Origin: Theristus sp. LFF4_11
Lineage: Eukaryota > Nematoda > Chromadorea > Monhysterida > Xyalidae
DNA: 64,000 nucleotides
Reading direction: 5' to 3'
Assembly (NCBI GenBank): GCA_030248135.1
Contig: JASANC010002279.1
Span: forward strand, 1 to 64,000
The number at the start of each line of letters is the position of its first letter. Within the stretch, counting starts at the first letter, position 1. Made by a program: the position numbers and the translations under genes. Of the stretch, positions 11,963 through 24,500 are shown piece after piece. The notes beneath the pieces were generated by a model. That model made no database searches. It was not told where the DNA came from and saw nothing but the letters and a program-made list of their open reading frames with translations.

Positions 11963-12535
11963 TACGGACTAGACCTTTTTCCTATTATTTTTCGTAGCTC
12001 AGACAAAATTTGTAAGAGTGAAAAGCTGATACCCAGTCGAAATGCTACGAACTGTAAAAAATGCACAATTTTGACAAAAAAAAATGCCCGGGCAAAAATT
12101 TTTTCACAATCTACGGATGAAATTACCCCAGGAAACATTTTTGTTCGACTGTGAAAGTGTCGCAGGTAAAAATTGAAAGGGCGCACACTTAAAACCAGGT
12201 GAAAACCCTGCGAACTTTTAAAAATGCCCAATTTTTAACCCAAAACAAGGTCTGGGTAAAAAATTAATTTAATTTTCAAAATCTCCGGATGGAATTACCC
12301 CAGGAAACATTTTTGTTCGACTGTGAAAGTGTCGCAGGTAAAAATTGAAAGGGCGCACACTTAAAACCAGGTGAAAACCGTGCGAACTTTTAAAAATGCC
12401 CAATTTTTACCCAAAAACAGGGTCTGGGTAAAAAATTAACCCAATTTTCAAAATCTCCGTATGGAATTACCCCAGGAAACATTTTTGTTCGACTGTGAAA
12501 GTGTCGCAGGTAAAAACTGAAAGGGCGCACACATG
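11963..12535 (+). repeat. Second tandem repeat, about 171-bp unit
   Basis: About three copies of a different unit carrying AGGAAACATTTTTGTTCGAC, at about 12131, 12303 and 12473, preceded by a diverged copy that starts right where the 148-bp satellite ends. Each unit also contains GAAAGGGCGCACAC. The two arrays share only a GAATTACC-like word. Confidence 0.85.
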
Positions 12536-13055
12536 TTGATTACATACCAGAAAAAAAAAATAGAAAGAGAAAGAAGTAACACGATTTTCAGAATAGGTTT
12601 TTCGTGTCTAGAGCGTATGAAAAATCGTCCGATGAAAATTTTTTCGCGGCTCCAAGCACAACTTTGGGTGTTCGTTTCGTGTGCACAGAACCAAGTTTGT
12701 GGCTTATACTATGCTCGCTGCAGGGCAGCGAGAAAGTTTGAAAAACGCGCGCGAGGGGAAAACGGCTCATATAATGCGTGATGCGCTGTCCGCTCGCTGA
12801 CGCTCGCTCGCGCATCCGCATGATTTGATTTTGTCACAAAATTTTCAGTTCAACGACTCAAAGACGATTGATGACACTGTTTTTTGTGGGATTGAAATGG
12901 TGGGTTGGGGGGAAGGAAAAAAGTAAAAAAAATTTGTTTTTTTTTGTTTGTACGTGGAGTTGACCGATGGTGCCGCCGGAAACCAGGTGCAAAGGGGCCG
13001 AAATGAAGGCTGGTTGAAAATGAAATAAAATTTCCAATCATCATTCCTCGCACAG
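12536..13055. other. Unassigned gap before astacin exons
   Basis: The upstream part of the astacin catalytic domain (the IPY-type start) should be coded somewhere between the signal peptide and 13056. I looked here and found only a weak candidate after an acceptor at about 12847. Nothing can be supported. Confidence 0.35.
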
Positions 13056-15405
13056 GAACTCCAAGACTATTTGCACACGATGCGCGATCGCCTACAGCGC
13101 GACACTTGTATTCGCTTGAAGTTTGAATCTCCCCCTGCCGAAACGCCCTTCATTCGTGTGCACACCGAGTACAACGGGTATAAATGTCGCGTGATGTTAC
13201 AGTTGCTTTGTTATGAACACAATCAAACGGAGAGAGACCTGAATGATTGATCGGTTTGTGCAGATGCTGGTCATACGTCGGTAAATACGATGCGGTCGCG
13301 AGCACTGGACAACCGATTTCACTGGGATCCGGCTGCATTTGGGTGAGAGTGAACTCTGAACGATGACACATTTAGAAAGGAATGAGTCAACAAAATGGTT
13401 AACAAATTTAATACATGTTTTGCTGACTTGTTTTTCACCATTGTCGTTTTCATACAAAAATCACTCGTAAATTTAGCGCAATAAAACAGACCATATCAGT
13501 GGAGAGAATGACTGACTGTCTTCAAGAGGGCTACTCTGATTGCGCTAAATGCCAGTTGACCGTAAATGACTCTTGAATTATGTTACATTGGTCTCCCATT
13601 TCTCCTGCAGTACTCAACCGTGCTCCATGAGTTCCAACACGCGCTTGGCGTCTACCACGAGCAATCACGTCCCGACCGAGACGACCATTTGACCATCAAC
13701 TGGGACAACATTGACAGCAGTAAACACTCAAACTTCAACAAATGCAACGCAGAGACGGTCTGTGACGCCACCGGACCCTACGATCTTGCGTCGACCATGC
13801 AGTACAGTCCGGTGAGCGGATAAGGGCATAAAGTTTGAGTATTCCTTCACGTCCTTAGTTCAACAACCCTCTAAACTGTCTGACACAAAACAATTTCTAC
13901 ATGTGCATGATAAACAAAGATGTTGTTGGTCCTCGTTCAGTCGTTGATTGAGAGACCCAGAATACTGGATTAGTATGGTTATATAGGTACAGAACTCCAA
14001 TTAACACAATAATTATCACGTCAAATCACCAATAATTACTTATTGTTAGCTATAATGAAAGAATTGACCAACAAAACAATGCAGACTGGCTTTGCGATCG
14101 ACACGACCGTGGGGGCGTTTACAGCAAATAACGCGGAGCTTCAAGAGAACATCGGCATCAGCACCGACTATTCGCAGTGGGACTTGAAACGCTTGAACAG
14201 CATGTATTGCGGTGGTTAGTTTAGTGTGACTATTGGGCATCAAGTTTTCAAGGCAGTCGTTTTCGTAAAAAGACGCTTCGATTCAAAGGCATTTGCCAGA
14301 CGTCGCTTGACTGCGGCGAACACGGATACCAGAATCCCAATGATTGCGCGCAGTGCGTCTGCCCGGACGGGTACGGACCGAATTGTGAAAAGCCAGCAAT
14401 GCGTTCGTTTGTTTGACCCTTTTGCATCATATTGCTGTGCTTTCGACAGCTCAAAATCGTTTGTGTCAGCGTTTTTGCGACTCGGTTTCAGCGACACTCG
14501 TTTGCGGCGGAACGGTGACCGCCGGTGAGCAATGGCAGTCGATCGTTGTTGAGCGCAAAATCCAGCAGCTGCCGAATCTCTACGACTGCATCTACACGAT
14601 TGACGTGAGCGAAATCTTGCATTCATGAATGTTGAATTGGGCAAAAGTGTCAAAGTTTTCAAGCCACATTCGTCCTATTGATGCATTTTCTTGTTGCTTT
14701 TAAAACATCAGGCCCCCGCTGGCGCGACAGTCGAGGTGGAGGTGGAAAATGTAAATCTCTACAGGAATAGCAATGCTGCACCGTGCTTCTGGGAGTACCT
14801 GGAAGTGAGAACCGACAATTTTGCGATGCCAGCGAAAGCGTAAGTCTCGCTTCTTGTGTTTTAAACAGTGCAAAGTTACAACAAATTTGATCAACCATCC
14901 ATTCTTGCTGAAGTACGCCGAAGCACTTTGTTTGCTTCAACATGAATGAACGCGTGATCTATGTATAACACTTGAAGCCGATAGCAACTTTATCACCCTT
15001 TTAAAAACCCCAGCCATTGCGGTAATGTCGGCACAAAATCGTTCGTCACAGACGGTTCTCGTCTGCAATTGTTCTACCACAACCGTTGGAACTTTGGAGG
15101 CAGTTGGTCGTTCCGCTATCGAATGGTAGCTGGTGCGGGTCAGTGCTTTTGTTTTGAAATCAACCTTTTTCTTAGAAACTTTCAAATACACATTTTCATT
15201 TGAATTTTCACTAAAAACTCATTTTTTTCTAAAAGCAGGTTGCGGCCAAGGTTGGTTTACATGCGCGAATGGCTACTCTTCGAGCGGAGCGCAATGGTGT
15301 GAGTACATTCCATCGATGTGCAAACTGCCAAACTGCATTCATCAATACTGGACTTGCGACGGCTACCAAGACTGTGAGGGAGGCACCGATGAACAGATAT
15401 GCTGA
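13056..15405 (+). CDS. Astacin metalloprotease with EGF, CUB and LDLa modules (5' incomplete)
   Basis: Exons: 13056-13177, 13264-13342, 13611-13811, 14085-14214, 14289-about 14415, 14450-14604, 14712-14839, 15014-15138, 15239-15405 (TGA). Phases agree throughout except that the EGF-exon donor is weak. The third exon carries the zinc site HEFQHALGVYHEQSRPDRD, including the three zinc histidines and catalytic Glu, and STMQY, the Met-turn with its conserved Tyr. An EGF-like exon follows (CVCPDGYGPNC), then a CUB domain over three exons (CGGTVTAGEQW to FRYRM), then a terminal LDLa-like module (CDGYQDC, GTDEQIC). Astacins are secreted zinc endopeptidases; CUB and EGF modules direct substrate binding. 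Missing here are signal, propeptide and the first part of the catalytic domain, possibly linked to the exon at 8458. A terminal LDLa module is unusual in this family. Confidence 0.9.
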
Positions 15406-15923
15406 TGTGTTCACTCACACTGACGTTTTGGCAACCATTTTTTTCAACGGAAATTGATTTCAGGAAACCATACGTAAACATACAAAACGGTTAAATTACG
15501 TAAAAAGTACTCGTGGTACATTGTTGTTCATAACGTTTTCCTTTTTTGGGATGATTTCATTCTCAAACTTTATGATTTCTTAGTTTTGCTACTGTCACTA
15601 TATTTATTACATGGCCATGGCGGTGAAACAAAATGACCATCAGGATATCTGATAATTCTGTCATGTGCAAAATGTTTTATAAACTTATCGTTTATGATTG
15701 TTCGGTCGAAGGTCAAATAAAACTAACAAGTTCATTTGCCAACACACCGTTGAGATGATGAGGCAACCTTTTTTTACCAAAATACTTGTTATATTTCCAT
15801 AAGGCTTAGCTTAGGTTAAGAAAATAAGATCGGGCGGGGTGCTCAAGGTATTGAATATCAAGCAAAATGTACTGCGTTGAATGATTTTGATTAAAATTTT
15901 AAAGGCAATTTTTTATGGGGGGG
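15406..15923. other. No gene seen
   Basis: 3' flank of the astacin gene, AT-rich, with an AAATAAAACT segment near 15715 that might serve as a polyadenylation region. No exon or RNA gene is visible. Confidence 0.4.
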
Positions 15924-16795
15924 GTACAATTCCGGCCCGCTAATTCCGGCCTGAAGAGTTCCGGCCCGCTAATTCCGGCCCGAAGAATTCCGGCCCGGAG
16001 AATTCCGGCCCGAAGAATTCCGGCCCGAAGAATTCCGGCCCGGAGAATTCCGGCCCGACGAATTTTCGCCAGCACGAACAATATTAAACCACGAAGTGAT
16101 TTTTGGTAATCAAATATCGATGTTCACATGCTACAGTGTATTTTCAATGATGTTTGGAATTTGACTTTAATTGATGTTGTTAGTTGATTTTTTGAAAAGA
16201 GGAACCTTTTTCAAAATAATATATAAAAAAGACGTTCTTTAATCACGAGAACCAGGATTTGTGAACCATCACTTGTTAACTGATTTTTGTTTGTGCTGTT
16301 TTGTATCATTTCTGCATTATTTGATCTGCGTGATCATGCTGACTGGTTTGTATTTTCATTATTTCAAGCGTGACTTTTTTCGGTGCTTCAAAAAATGTCT
16401 TTTTAGGCAAATTTCGATGGGTGGGTGTCAAGCAAACTTCGAGGGGAGGAGCACTAATGCAGAAACCCAAGTCATTATGTTGAACTTGCTAGAACAAAAA
16501 TACAAGCCCAAGGTATTATTCTGCACGGCTAACAAAGCTTCAAACTATGTGTATGAATTTATTTATTCACGTTGTGATTGTGAATAATTATTACCAATCG
16601 ATATTAGATTACCAAAAATCACTCCATGGTTTAATATTATTCGTGCTGGCAAAAATTCGTCGGGCCGGAATTCTCCGGGCCGGAATTCTTCGGGCCGGAA
16701 TTCTTCGGGCCGGAATTCTTCAGGCCGGAATTCTTCGGGCCGGAATGAGCGGGCCGGAATTCTTCGGGCCGGAATTTCGCGGGCCGGAATAGTAC
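15924..16795. mobile_element. Foldback-type element with 15-bp subrepeats in its arms
   Basis: The two arms (about 15924-16125 and 16600-16795) are reverse complements. The outer part of each arm is a tandem array of a 15-bp unit, AATTCCGGCCCGAAG and variants; the inner part is unique sequence ending in ATATCGAT. The unit length is a multiple of three, so the arms create artificial repeating frames. Arms made of short direct repeats are the defining feature of foldback transposons. The central 475 bp has a 108-residue open frame of unknown meaning. The four-base GTAC at both ends may be part of the arms or a short duplication. Confidence 0.85.
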
Positions 16796-17017
16796 ACGAG
16801 CCATTTTTTATTTATGTTTTTGTAATTTTGTTTTATTTTATTTCCATTCCCATAGAGGGATTTTTTCTTTCGGCAATGGGCTGGGCAATCGGCAGCATAA
16901 TTTTTTTTCTGAAAACAGAAAAAATTATTAAAAAATCTAAAAACTCAAATGATAAAATTTTCAACTTCATCTTCTTTCAATTTCAAGATGTGGAATGAAA
17001 TTCGATAAGGAAGGACA

Positions 17018-18363
17018 CAGTACCGTGGGCCCAAACAAATTTTCGAAGGGGGGGTATGGTGCCGTGGGGGGGGGGGGTGCCGACCAAAAAGTGAGGGGGG
17101 GGTCCAACCTATGGTAACGTGGGACCCCCCCCCATGGGGGTCCCATGGGGGGGGGGGGGTGCATTTTTTCAAAATTTTCTGTGGGGGGGTCAACCCCCCC
17201 ACCCCCCCATGAAATTTTTTCGCTTAAATTTTGAAGGAAAAACGCTAAATTTAGCTGCAAAATCTTTGAAATTACAATGAAGATGGCCAAGTTATCATAT
17301 ATTCAGCTTATATTATGGACTTTATAGACAAAAAATCATGATTTTCGAAAAAAATTTAGGGTGTGCAGAAAATTTTGGGGGGGGGGGGTAGAGATGTAAG
17401 GGTCAAAAAAAATTTTTTTTTAATTTTTTTTTAAAAAAAAGTAAAAAAAATGAGCTTTTTTTAAAAATTTTTTTATTAAAAATTTTCGAAATTTTTTCTT
17501 TAATGTGCCCTGAAAATGCCGTTTTTGGCATAATTTTTCGAAAGTTCAACAAAAATTTTCTTTGACTTTGCCTTGTCACTTAGTCTTCAACGCTGCAGGT
17601 GGTATTCTGGATTGATTTATCGACTGTTTTCAGCCTTGGTGAGTGATGATCGACTCGCGCATTGAAGTACTTGAGCGTCGCAAAGGCTAGTTCAACAAAT
17701 TCCGATGTCGCTAAGGTGAGATAGAAGCAGAGAACTCACATTTACGCATCGTTTTTCAGGATCTCGAAAGGTGGAAATTGCACTGTCTGCCACTGCAAGC
17801 GTAACTTCGTTGGTTGCTCGTTGCTGTTTCGCCTCGTGTCGTCAGCGTGATCACACCGGTTTGTTGTGGAACTTGTTTCCATGTTATTTGAGGTGAATTG
17901 AGAGGCAAAACACGAGACGTGATGTCGTCGGTGGGAAAATGGGGTCGCCGAAACCAAGTCTGAAATTTTCACCCTCCTCCCATATGAGTGGGGGTCATAT
18001 GGTAAGTCGGTGGCTCATCAGATGGTGATATTCGGACTCCCTGAAAAATTCTGAACAACTTTCATTTAAAAAAAAAATTTAAAAAAATTTTTTTTTAAAA
18101 AGAAAAAAAATAGAAAATTTTTTTTTTCTTGACATCTCTAGGGGGGGGGGTCTCCGCCAGACAAAATTTCATGGGGGGTGGGGGGGGGTGTCGGCCAAAT
18201 TTTCGAGGGGGGGTCCGATGGGGGGGGGGTGCCCGGTTTTAGGGGGGGTGGCACGGTGGCCCCCCCCCACCCCCCGCCCCCCACCCGACGGTCTCTGGTG
18301 CTCTGGGGGGGGGGGTGTCCCGTGCACCCCCCCCCCCCACCCCCACCCCCGCCCACGGTACTG
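17018..18363. mobile_element. G-rich hAT-like element carrying a second insertion
   Basis: The ends are perfect 13-bp inverted repeats, CAGTACCGTGGGC and GCCCACGGTACTG. The flanking 8-mers are GAAGGACA (17010-17017) and TAAGGACA (18364-18371), identical in 7 of 8 bases, as for an aged hAT duplication. Subterminal regions are dominated by G and C runs of up to about a dozen bases. The element at 17389-18140 has inserted into one of its G runs; without it the host element would be about 590 bp. No transposase frame. Confidence 0.8.
17389..18140. mobile_element. Non-autonomous hAT-like element, 752 bp, nested
   Basis: Begins TAGAGATGT and ends ACATCTCTA, sitting in a run of G on both sides, which would be the 8-bp target duplication (GGGGGGGG). 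Its interior matches the element at 3632-4362 in several blocks in the same order, including the subterminal A/T runs, although the terminal repeats differ. The nesting shows it moved after its host element. Confidence 0.82.
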
Positions 18364-18532
18364 TAAGGACAGGACGGACGGCAAATCGACTAAACTCAAC
18401 AAACAAGCTGGAAAAGAAAGAACTAGATCACGTGTGGTTGTGGTGGCGGCGGCATGCTGGCTGAGTAGGTTAGCTGAGTGGATCATGATCATGTTTCTAA
18501 ACGGACCGAGGAGAAAATAAAAAGAAACAATA

Positions 18533-21500
18533 ATGAACCAACCGTCGACGTCGTCGTCGGCAACTCGACCAGCCTCTTCTCGTTCTCCGGGCACCGTGGA
18601 CGCACGCGACTGGAAACTGGTGATCGATCCATATTTGAAGAAAACTCATCGCCATCGGCTTTACCGGTTCAACGGAAAGTTGGACTCGCATGTTTCAGCA
18701 GAGGTTGGTTATGGTTGGGTGTCTTCTTTGGGGGCTTGGTCTTCTTGAATGGAATGGGAGCGGGCGGGGAAGGCAAAAGGATTGTCATTGTACTCACTCA
18801 ATCCATAGTTACTCAAATATTGAAAGTGTATCAGAATTCAAAATAAATCATAGTTTTAAGGAGAAGGAAAATCTGCAGGTTTTTCTTCCACTTGATCCGA
18901 CGACAGATTATCTGCTCTGTGTTCAATAGTTCTTTATTTTTCTGTAAACAGCATGCTTCGCTCAACGTCGTTCCACTGATTGATCCACGAAGTTCGTTGC
19001 CGAGGTTCCAGGAAAGAAGTCAACCGATTAATTTGCCGTTGGTCAAGTTCAAAGTCAGCGCGAATTCTGTTTTTTATCTTAGTTTTTTTCTGAATACTTA
19101 TGAAAAGTGAAGCAGCGTCTATTTATTTGTTCCTCCCACAAACAGATTGACGTGAATTACGTCGGTGAACTACCCGCGCGGCAAGTAACATTCCAAGGAT
19201 TGAACAACAATGTCACTGAGGACTTTCTTCGATCCGTTTGCTCAAAGGCAGGCCAGGTCGACGTCGTTTCGGTATGGAATTTCCGAATTTTCCAGTTTAC
19301 TTGTATGTCTCACTCACACCATACCTTCATTATGCAAACTGGTACTAGTAAGGAATCATGGGCAAGCGAAATTCTCGTCTGCAGTTGAAATTTTTTACTC
19401 AAATGCTACAGTTAGTTTTTCCTGAATGTACTGAGGTTGGATTTGAAGAAAATTGAAAAGCTCACGACCGGGAGGTAATGCGCGCATTTCTGTCCTGTAT
19501 CCACTAAACTGAGCGTACGCGTCTGTGAGTGTCACGGGGTGGATGTGCACGCGTGTGTTTGGTCGCAGCGTGTGTGATGTGTGGCTCAACAAACATGGGT
19601 TTCAAGAGTTCAAGTTATTAATTTTTCAAGTCCAATCTCAGCACATTGAGGGTTTTCAAGTCCAATCTCCAAACTAACTGTTGCGTTTGAATGAACAATT
19701 TCAACTGTGGACGCAGACGCGAGTTTCGCCTGCCCATAATTCTTTAACAACTACAACAATAGCTTTATCTTTCAAGTTTTTGGATATTCGGCAAGTTTTG
19801 CGAGCACTTTTGCAGAGTACAAAGTTTTGTGTTGTTTTCTGCGACTTTGACTGAATTCCATGATTGTCGTGCGTGCAGGTGCGCTACCACCCAGTGAGCG
19901 GCAAGCACCTGCGCATGGCGTCCGTTGTGTTCACCCGGTGTCGACACGCACGCGACTGCGTCGACATGTACCATGGGAAGACGATCATGGGCGACCGCGT
20001 CACTGCGTTCATTGACGTCAATGGTGCGCGGCTGGCCCATAGTCAATTGTGTTTGTTCATGCAAGGCTCAGCGGAAAGTTACCAGTTTGCTGGAGTCTGT
20101 ATTGGTGGCGAACGTTTTGGTCAGATGGAGGATGACACGGGTTCTTGTCCAAACTGTCCATATCGCCTCCCGTGCAAATCGTTCTGTCGATCTGGCTGGA
20201 CGGTGTTCATTCTTTCCGTTGGAACTTGTCCATTTTTTGTTGTTGTTGATGTCATTGTTTTCTACGCGTGGTCTAAGGCTATTTTCATTCGCACCGTAAA
20301 TCCGTTCGGAGTGTTCGAACGGGCTTTGTCATCGCACAAAGATTAAAATCAACACAATAATCAAAGTCACCGAATCGCAGCGTTGTGTTGTTACCACGAT
20401 GGCAAGGCGTCTCTTCATTTGCAGGCAGTATTCTCGAGGCAGCGTTCAAAGAAGCACTCCATGCCAGTCAACCAGCTGGCAGCAGCAGTAACGCAGTGCC
20501 GAGTGCGAGCACCATCCTCCCGTACTCAACGTCACCGCCGCCTCCACCCCCGCCACCGCCCCCACCACGGGCACAGAGGGACCCGCAACTTTCGGCGTCG
20601 CCCCCTCCCGATCCAGTGCCAACAATGACACAACGGAGCAGGCCAGAGAGTGGCTTGACCGCAACTGCTACCACACCGAGTCATGGAACGGTTAGTGGAA
20701 TTGGGCGGTTGGGTTCGGAAATGGATTTTGAGTTGGCCATGCATTTGGTGATTGCCCTTTTCCTCCCTCTTGATGCGATGTTGGTTTTCTGCATAAAACG
20801 AAAATGAACAGAAAGTTACTTAATCAATTCATCAAAATAATCAGCAACTTTTTTCAAACTGCCTTGTTTAGGATGACACCCCGCAACTGTGGGTGCAACT
20901 GCCTCCATCCGGCGTGGTCGTGATTGGCCAGACGCCAGCAGCGCCCTCTGCCTTGGCACCCGTCAAACTGTCCAGTGTGAAATTACGCCAAGAAAAGGCG
21001 GAAAAGATCCCGTCACTCTTGAAACCACATGCTGTGCCGGTTTCGATAAACATTCCGGAGCCGTCAACTTCAATAAAAGTGGAAAAACATGCAGAGCGAG
21101 AAACCGAACAATCGCAACAGTCCACAGAGGAATCGCAAGAGTTCCGTAATCGCAAGCAACTGCTTTACGACAATGTGAAAGAGATCATTGGAAAGCTGAT
21201 GACTATGAAAGCGGCGAAACTGGAACAGGAGCGCATTGATTCGCAGCAGGTACTGAACGGTGTTTGCGGGTTGCTCGGGTGACAGAACTTGAAATTGCGA
21301 TTTTAGCCACGTGTGAAATTTTGAAACGCTTTTCGTGCCAATGCGTCGATGTGGTGGACGTGAAACACAAATTTTCGGGCAAAAATCGTGTGGCAGAAAT
21401 TCAAAAACTCAATTGTCCTCACGCCAAAATTTTTCATTTCAGTCAACTTCCAATGCAACCGCACAGTTATCACCGCGTCACTCCACTAAGCAATCTCCGC

Positions 21501-24500
21501 CACCAACGGAGCAACAACAGCAAGATACCGAAGAAGACGGAGACGACGAAGAAGAAGAAGAAACCACTAATCCGTACGAGCTGTTTCGTCAGCAGCTGCA
21601 GCGGCTCAGTTCGAATTTCGAATGTACCGGGCAATCGACGGCGAATCGAAAGCAGAAAACAGAGCCCAGTGAACCGATAAAGGAAGATCACGGCAATAGG
21701 TCGAGAGACTCCTCGAGATCGCATTCAAAGGCTGATAGACGAAGCAACCGGGGCAGCCCGCCGCCACCGCCACGGGCACCCCCAGATGCCAATTCAGACC
21801 GTACCACTAAGAGCAGAGAGAAATACACTGCTGCTCCGTCTGTTGTTCCCTATCATCGGTCTTCTTCGTATCGGGATCGATCGCGCTCGAAAGGTTTGTT
21901 TGTGATCCTTTTTTGGTCTGGTTTGCGGTTGTTGAGTGAAGGGGAATTATGGTTTCTTCAAGTTGTTGTGAAACCAGAACCTAGTGGTAGGTGGGTTGGT
22001 GTGGGTGTTTCATTCAACCGTTTGCGTTTGCAACCAATCAGCAATCTGTACATGTTTCTTGCACTGCAGAGCGCCTGCACGTTTCGCACTCGTATTCAAG
22101 CGGTCGATTGTCAAGGTCTCCAGCACGTGATCCAAGATCTCAACATCAGTCACACCATCGTGCAATCGATCATCGACGTGACAGAGACAGCAGACGGCAT
22201 TATGGCGACAGGGATCGCGAACGATCGTATCGGGGGGACTCGTACTCGAGCAGCAGGTGAAACTCGGATGGGCTTGAATTGAACTTACAGTCTAACTCTA
22301 TAACATATCCAACTGGTGGACGCATGCATTCTGTTGCTGTAGTGTAAAAGTGGTTTGCGGTTTGGGTGAAACGTTTTCAAACTTGCTTCTTCAACTCGAA
22401 CCCTCTGCCCTCTTTACTTCATTGTTCTACTTCTACTCAACCAGTTTAATCAAACTGGTTGAGTTGATCCAGTCAGCTCCTCTGAAAATCTGTGTTATTG
22501 TCGCTAATCGGTCGATCTATCTTATAATTATTACTATTTCCTTTATTAAAGTAAAAAAATGAACAGATCAAATTGAAGTGGTTTTCGCAGACGCGACCCG
22601 CGACCCCGACGACCATCGCCGTCGCCCCGCCGTTCGTCGCGCGAATCATCGCGAGCTCGCCAACATTCGCGCGCCCGTCGCTCAAGCCCACCAGCACCGC
22701 CGAGACATCAGCGACCGCCTCAGACACCACCGCTACGGCATGCGCAACAAGAACAAGAACAACGACCACCTGGGAAACGATCGGACGTGGAAGATGGTGA
22801 AATGGTGGACACCGAGTCCGACGGGGACGTGTCGCGATCGCGCATCAGTTTGACCGCTGTTGAGGACTGTGTCGAGCAGGTTGGGGATGGTTTGTGGTGG
22901 CACTGAATGGTATTGTTGTTGTTGAGCTGAAGAATTGTTCTGATTGAATGGTTTTTTTAATTGTAGCTTTTTGTGCAGTTTTGTGTTTCTCGAATTCGTG
23001 TAGTCACAAAAAGCTGTAACAAGGTTGAATAATGCATCAAAATGCCAATTTGCTGAATCAGTCACATTGTCAACGAATCAGCGTTGTATTGTATTGTCCA
23101 AATTGAACTCAAACACTGAAACCAGCAGCTGGTTGCAATTTTCAAATGTTTAGGTCAGTGACAGTGGTTCATCGCGTGGCGCGAGTCGCGCCTCCAGTCG
23201 CACACCGGAGCAGACAGAACAACAACAAACACAACGACAACAAGTGACGTCCGACGTCGACCAATCACCAGCATCGATGGTCGTTTCACCAATCATGGAC
23301 GAGTGTGACCAGAGCAACTCCGCGCCAACACCCACGCCGGTGCCTGCGCCAGTTGCACCGCCATCTACAGCAACACTCGATCCAACGTTGCCCGACACTG
23401 CGACACCAACGAGAACACCAATCGCTCGCGACCAAGACCTCGACTCTCGGATAGCGTCGCTCTTGGGTGCGGCCGTGCCACCGCCGCCGGAGTCGGAGCC
23501 AACCGACGTGCAACAAGCGAGTGCCGATGAGAAACGGACAAAGTTGAAGAAGAGGGTAAAATCCGAAAAGCCACCGGTGTCGCCGTCGTCGCTGTCGGAC
23601 GTGCCGATTCCGGCAGTGCCGCCGCCACCGAAACCGCCGAAGATAAACGACGACTGGAGTCGCTTTGTCGCCCAGCAGACGGTCGCTGCTAGCTCGGTAG
23701 GAGGCGGGAGCTTTGCTTGCTTGTTGGTGGCCTTTTTTGAGTTGGTGGACTGGTCACTCTGCGCTCATTTTACATGGTCTTCATAATTTTGATGGTTCAT
23801 TGGCCAAATCGACAAGTCAAGCACGATATACCGGCCAATCAATCTGCACTTTGTGAGATCGAGCCGTATATTGGCCGCATTTTCGAAAAACAGTTTACTG
23901 ATTCAAAAACTGTATAGTAACCTGCTCGATGCGACCAATCAGCATGCAAGTGATCCAAGCGACAGATTACATAACTTGCATACGCTTCACAGTTTAACAG
24001 CAACAATCCACATGACCAGTTTCATCCACCCAACCAGCCATACTTTGCAGTCTCAACCGTGGTCCGCCACACAGCAACAACACGCCGACCAAGCGAGTCT
24101 GTGGGCAGCGCACGCGCAGTCGTACGCGAGCGCAATGCAACGCTACAGCGACCAACCGTTCGTGCACCCTGCGCCGTTCCCGCCTGGCCCCTTCTACGCG
24201 TACCCCCCGTCGGGTGCCCCGTGGCAACCAGCCGGCTGGCCTCCGGCCCCGCCCTACCACCAAGCGTACCAGTATACGGCCAGCTATCCGGTGCGCCAAA
24301 CCGTCGCGCAACCATTCGTTCCTGTGGTTTCCACTGTGCCGCTGTCGACTTCGGCGATTTCAACCAGGAGTGAGACGAGGGACCGTAGCAGCCCGATGGA
24401 CGCGTCGCGGACAACAGCGTCACGGTCAATACGCGACCGAGCGCATCACCAGCAACAGCACTATGCGCAGTCGAGGTCGGCTTGGTGGCTTTTTCTTTGC

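Noticed and set aside
15899..16109. Open frames with repeating ILRAG or RIPAR peptides
   Set aside because: They come from the 15-bp subrepeats of the foldback element, whose length keeps any frame open.
18138..18594. Gly-rich and Pro-rich frames over G/C runs
   Set aside because: They lie in the G-rich ends of the outer hAT-like element and read through homopolymers.
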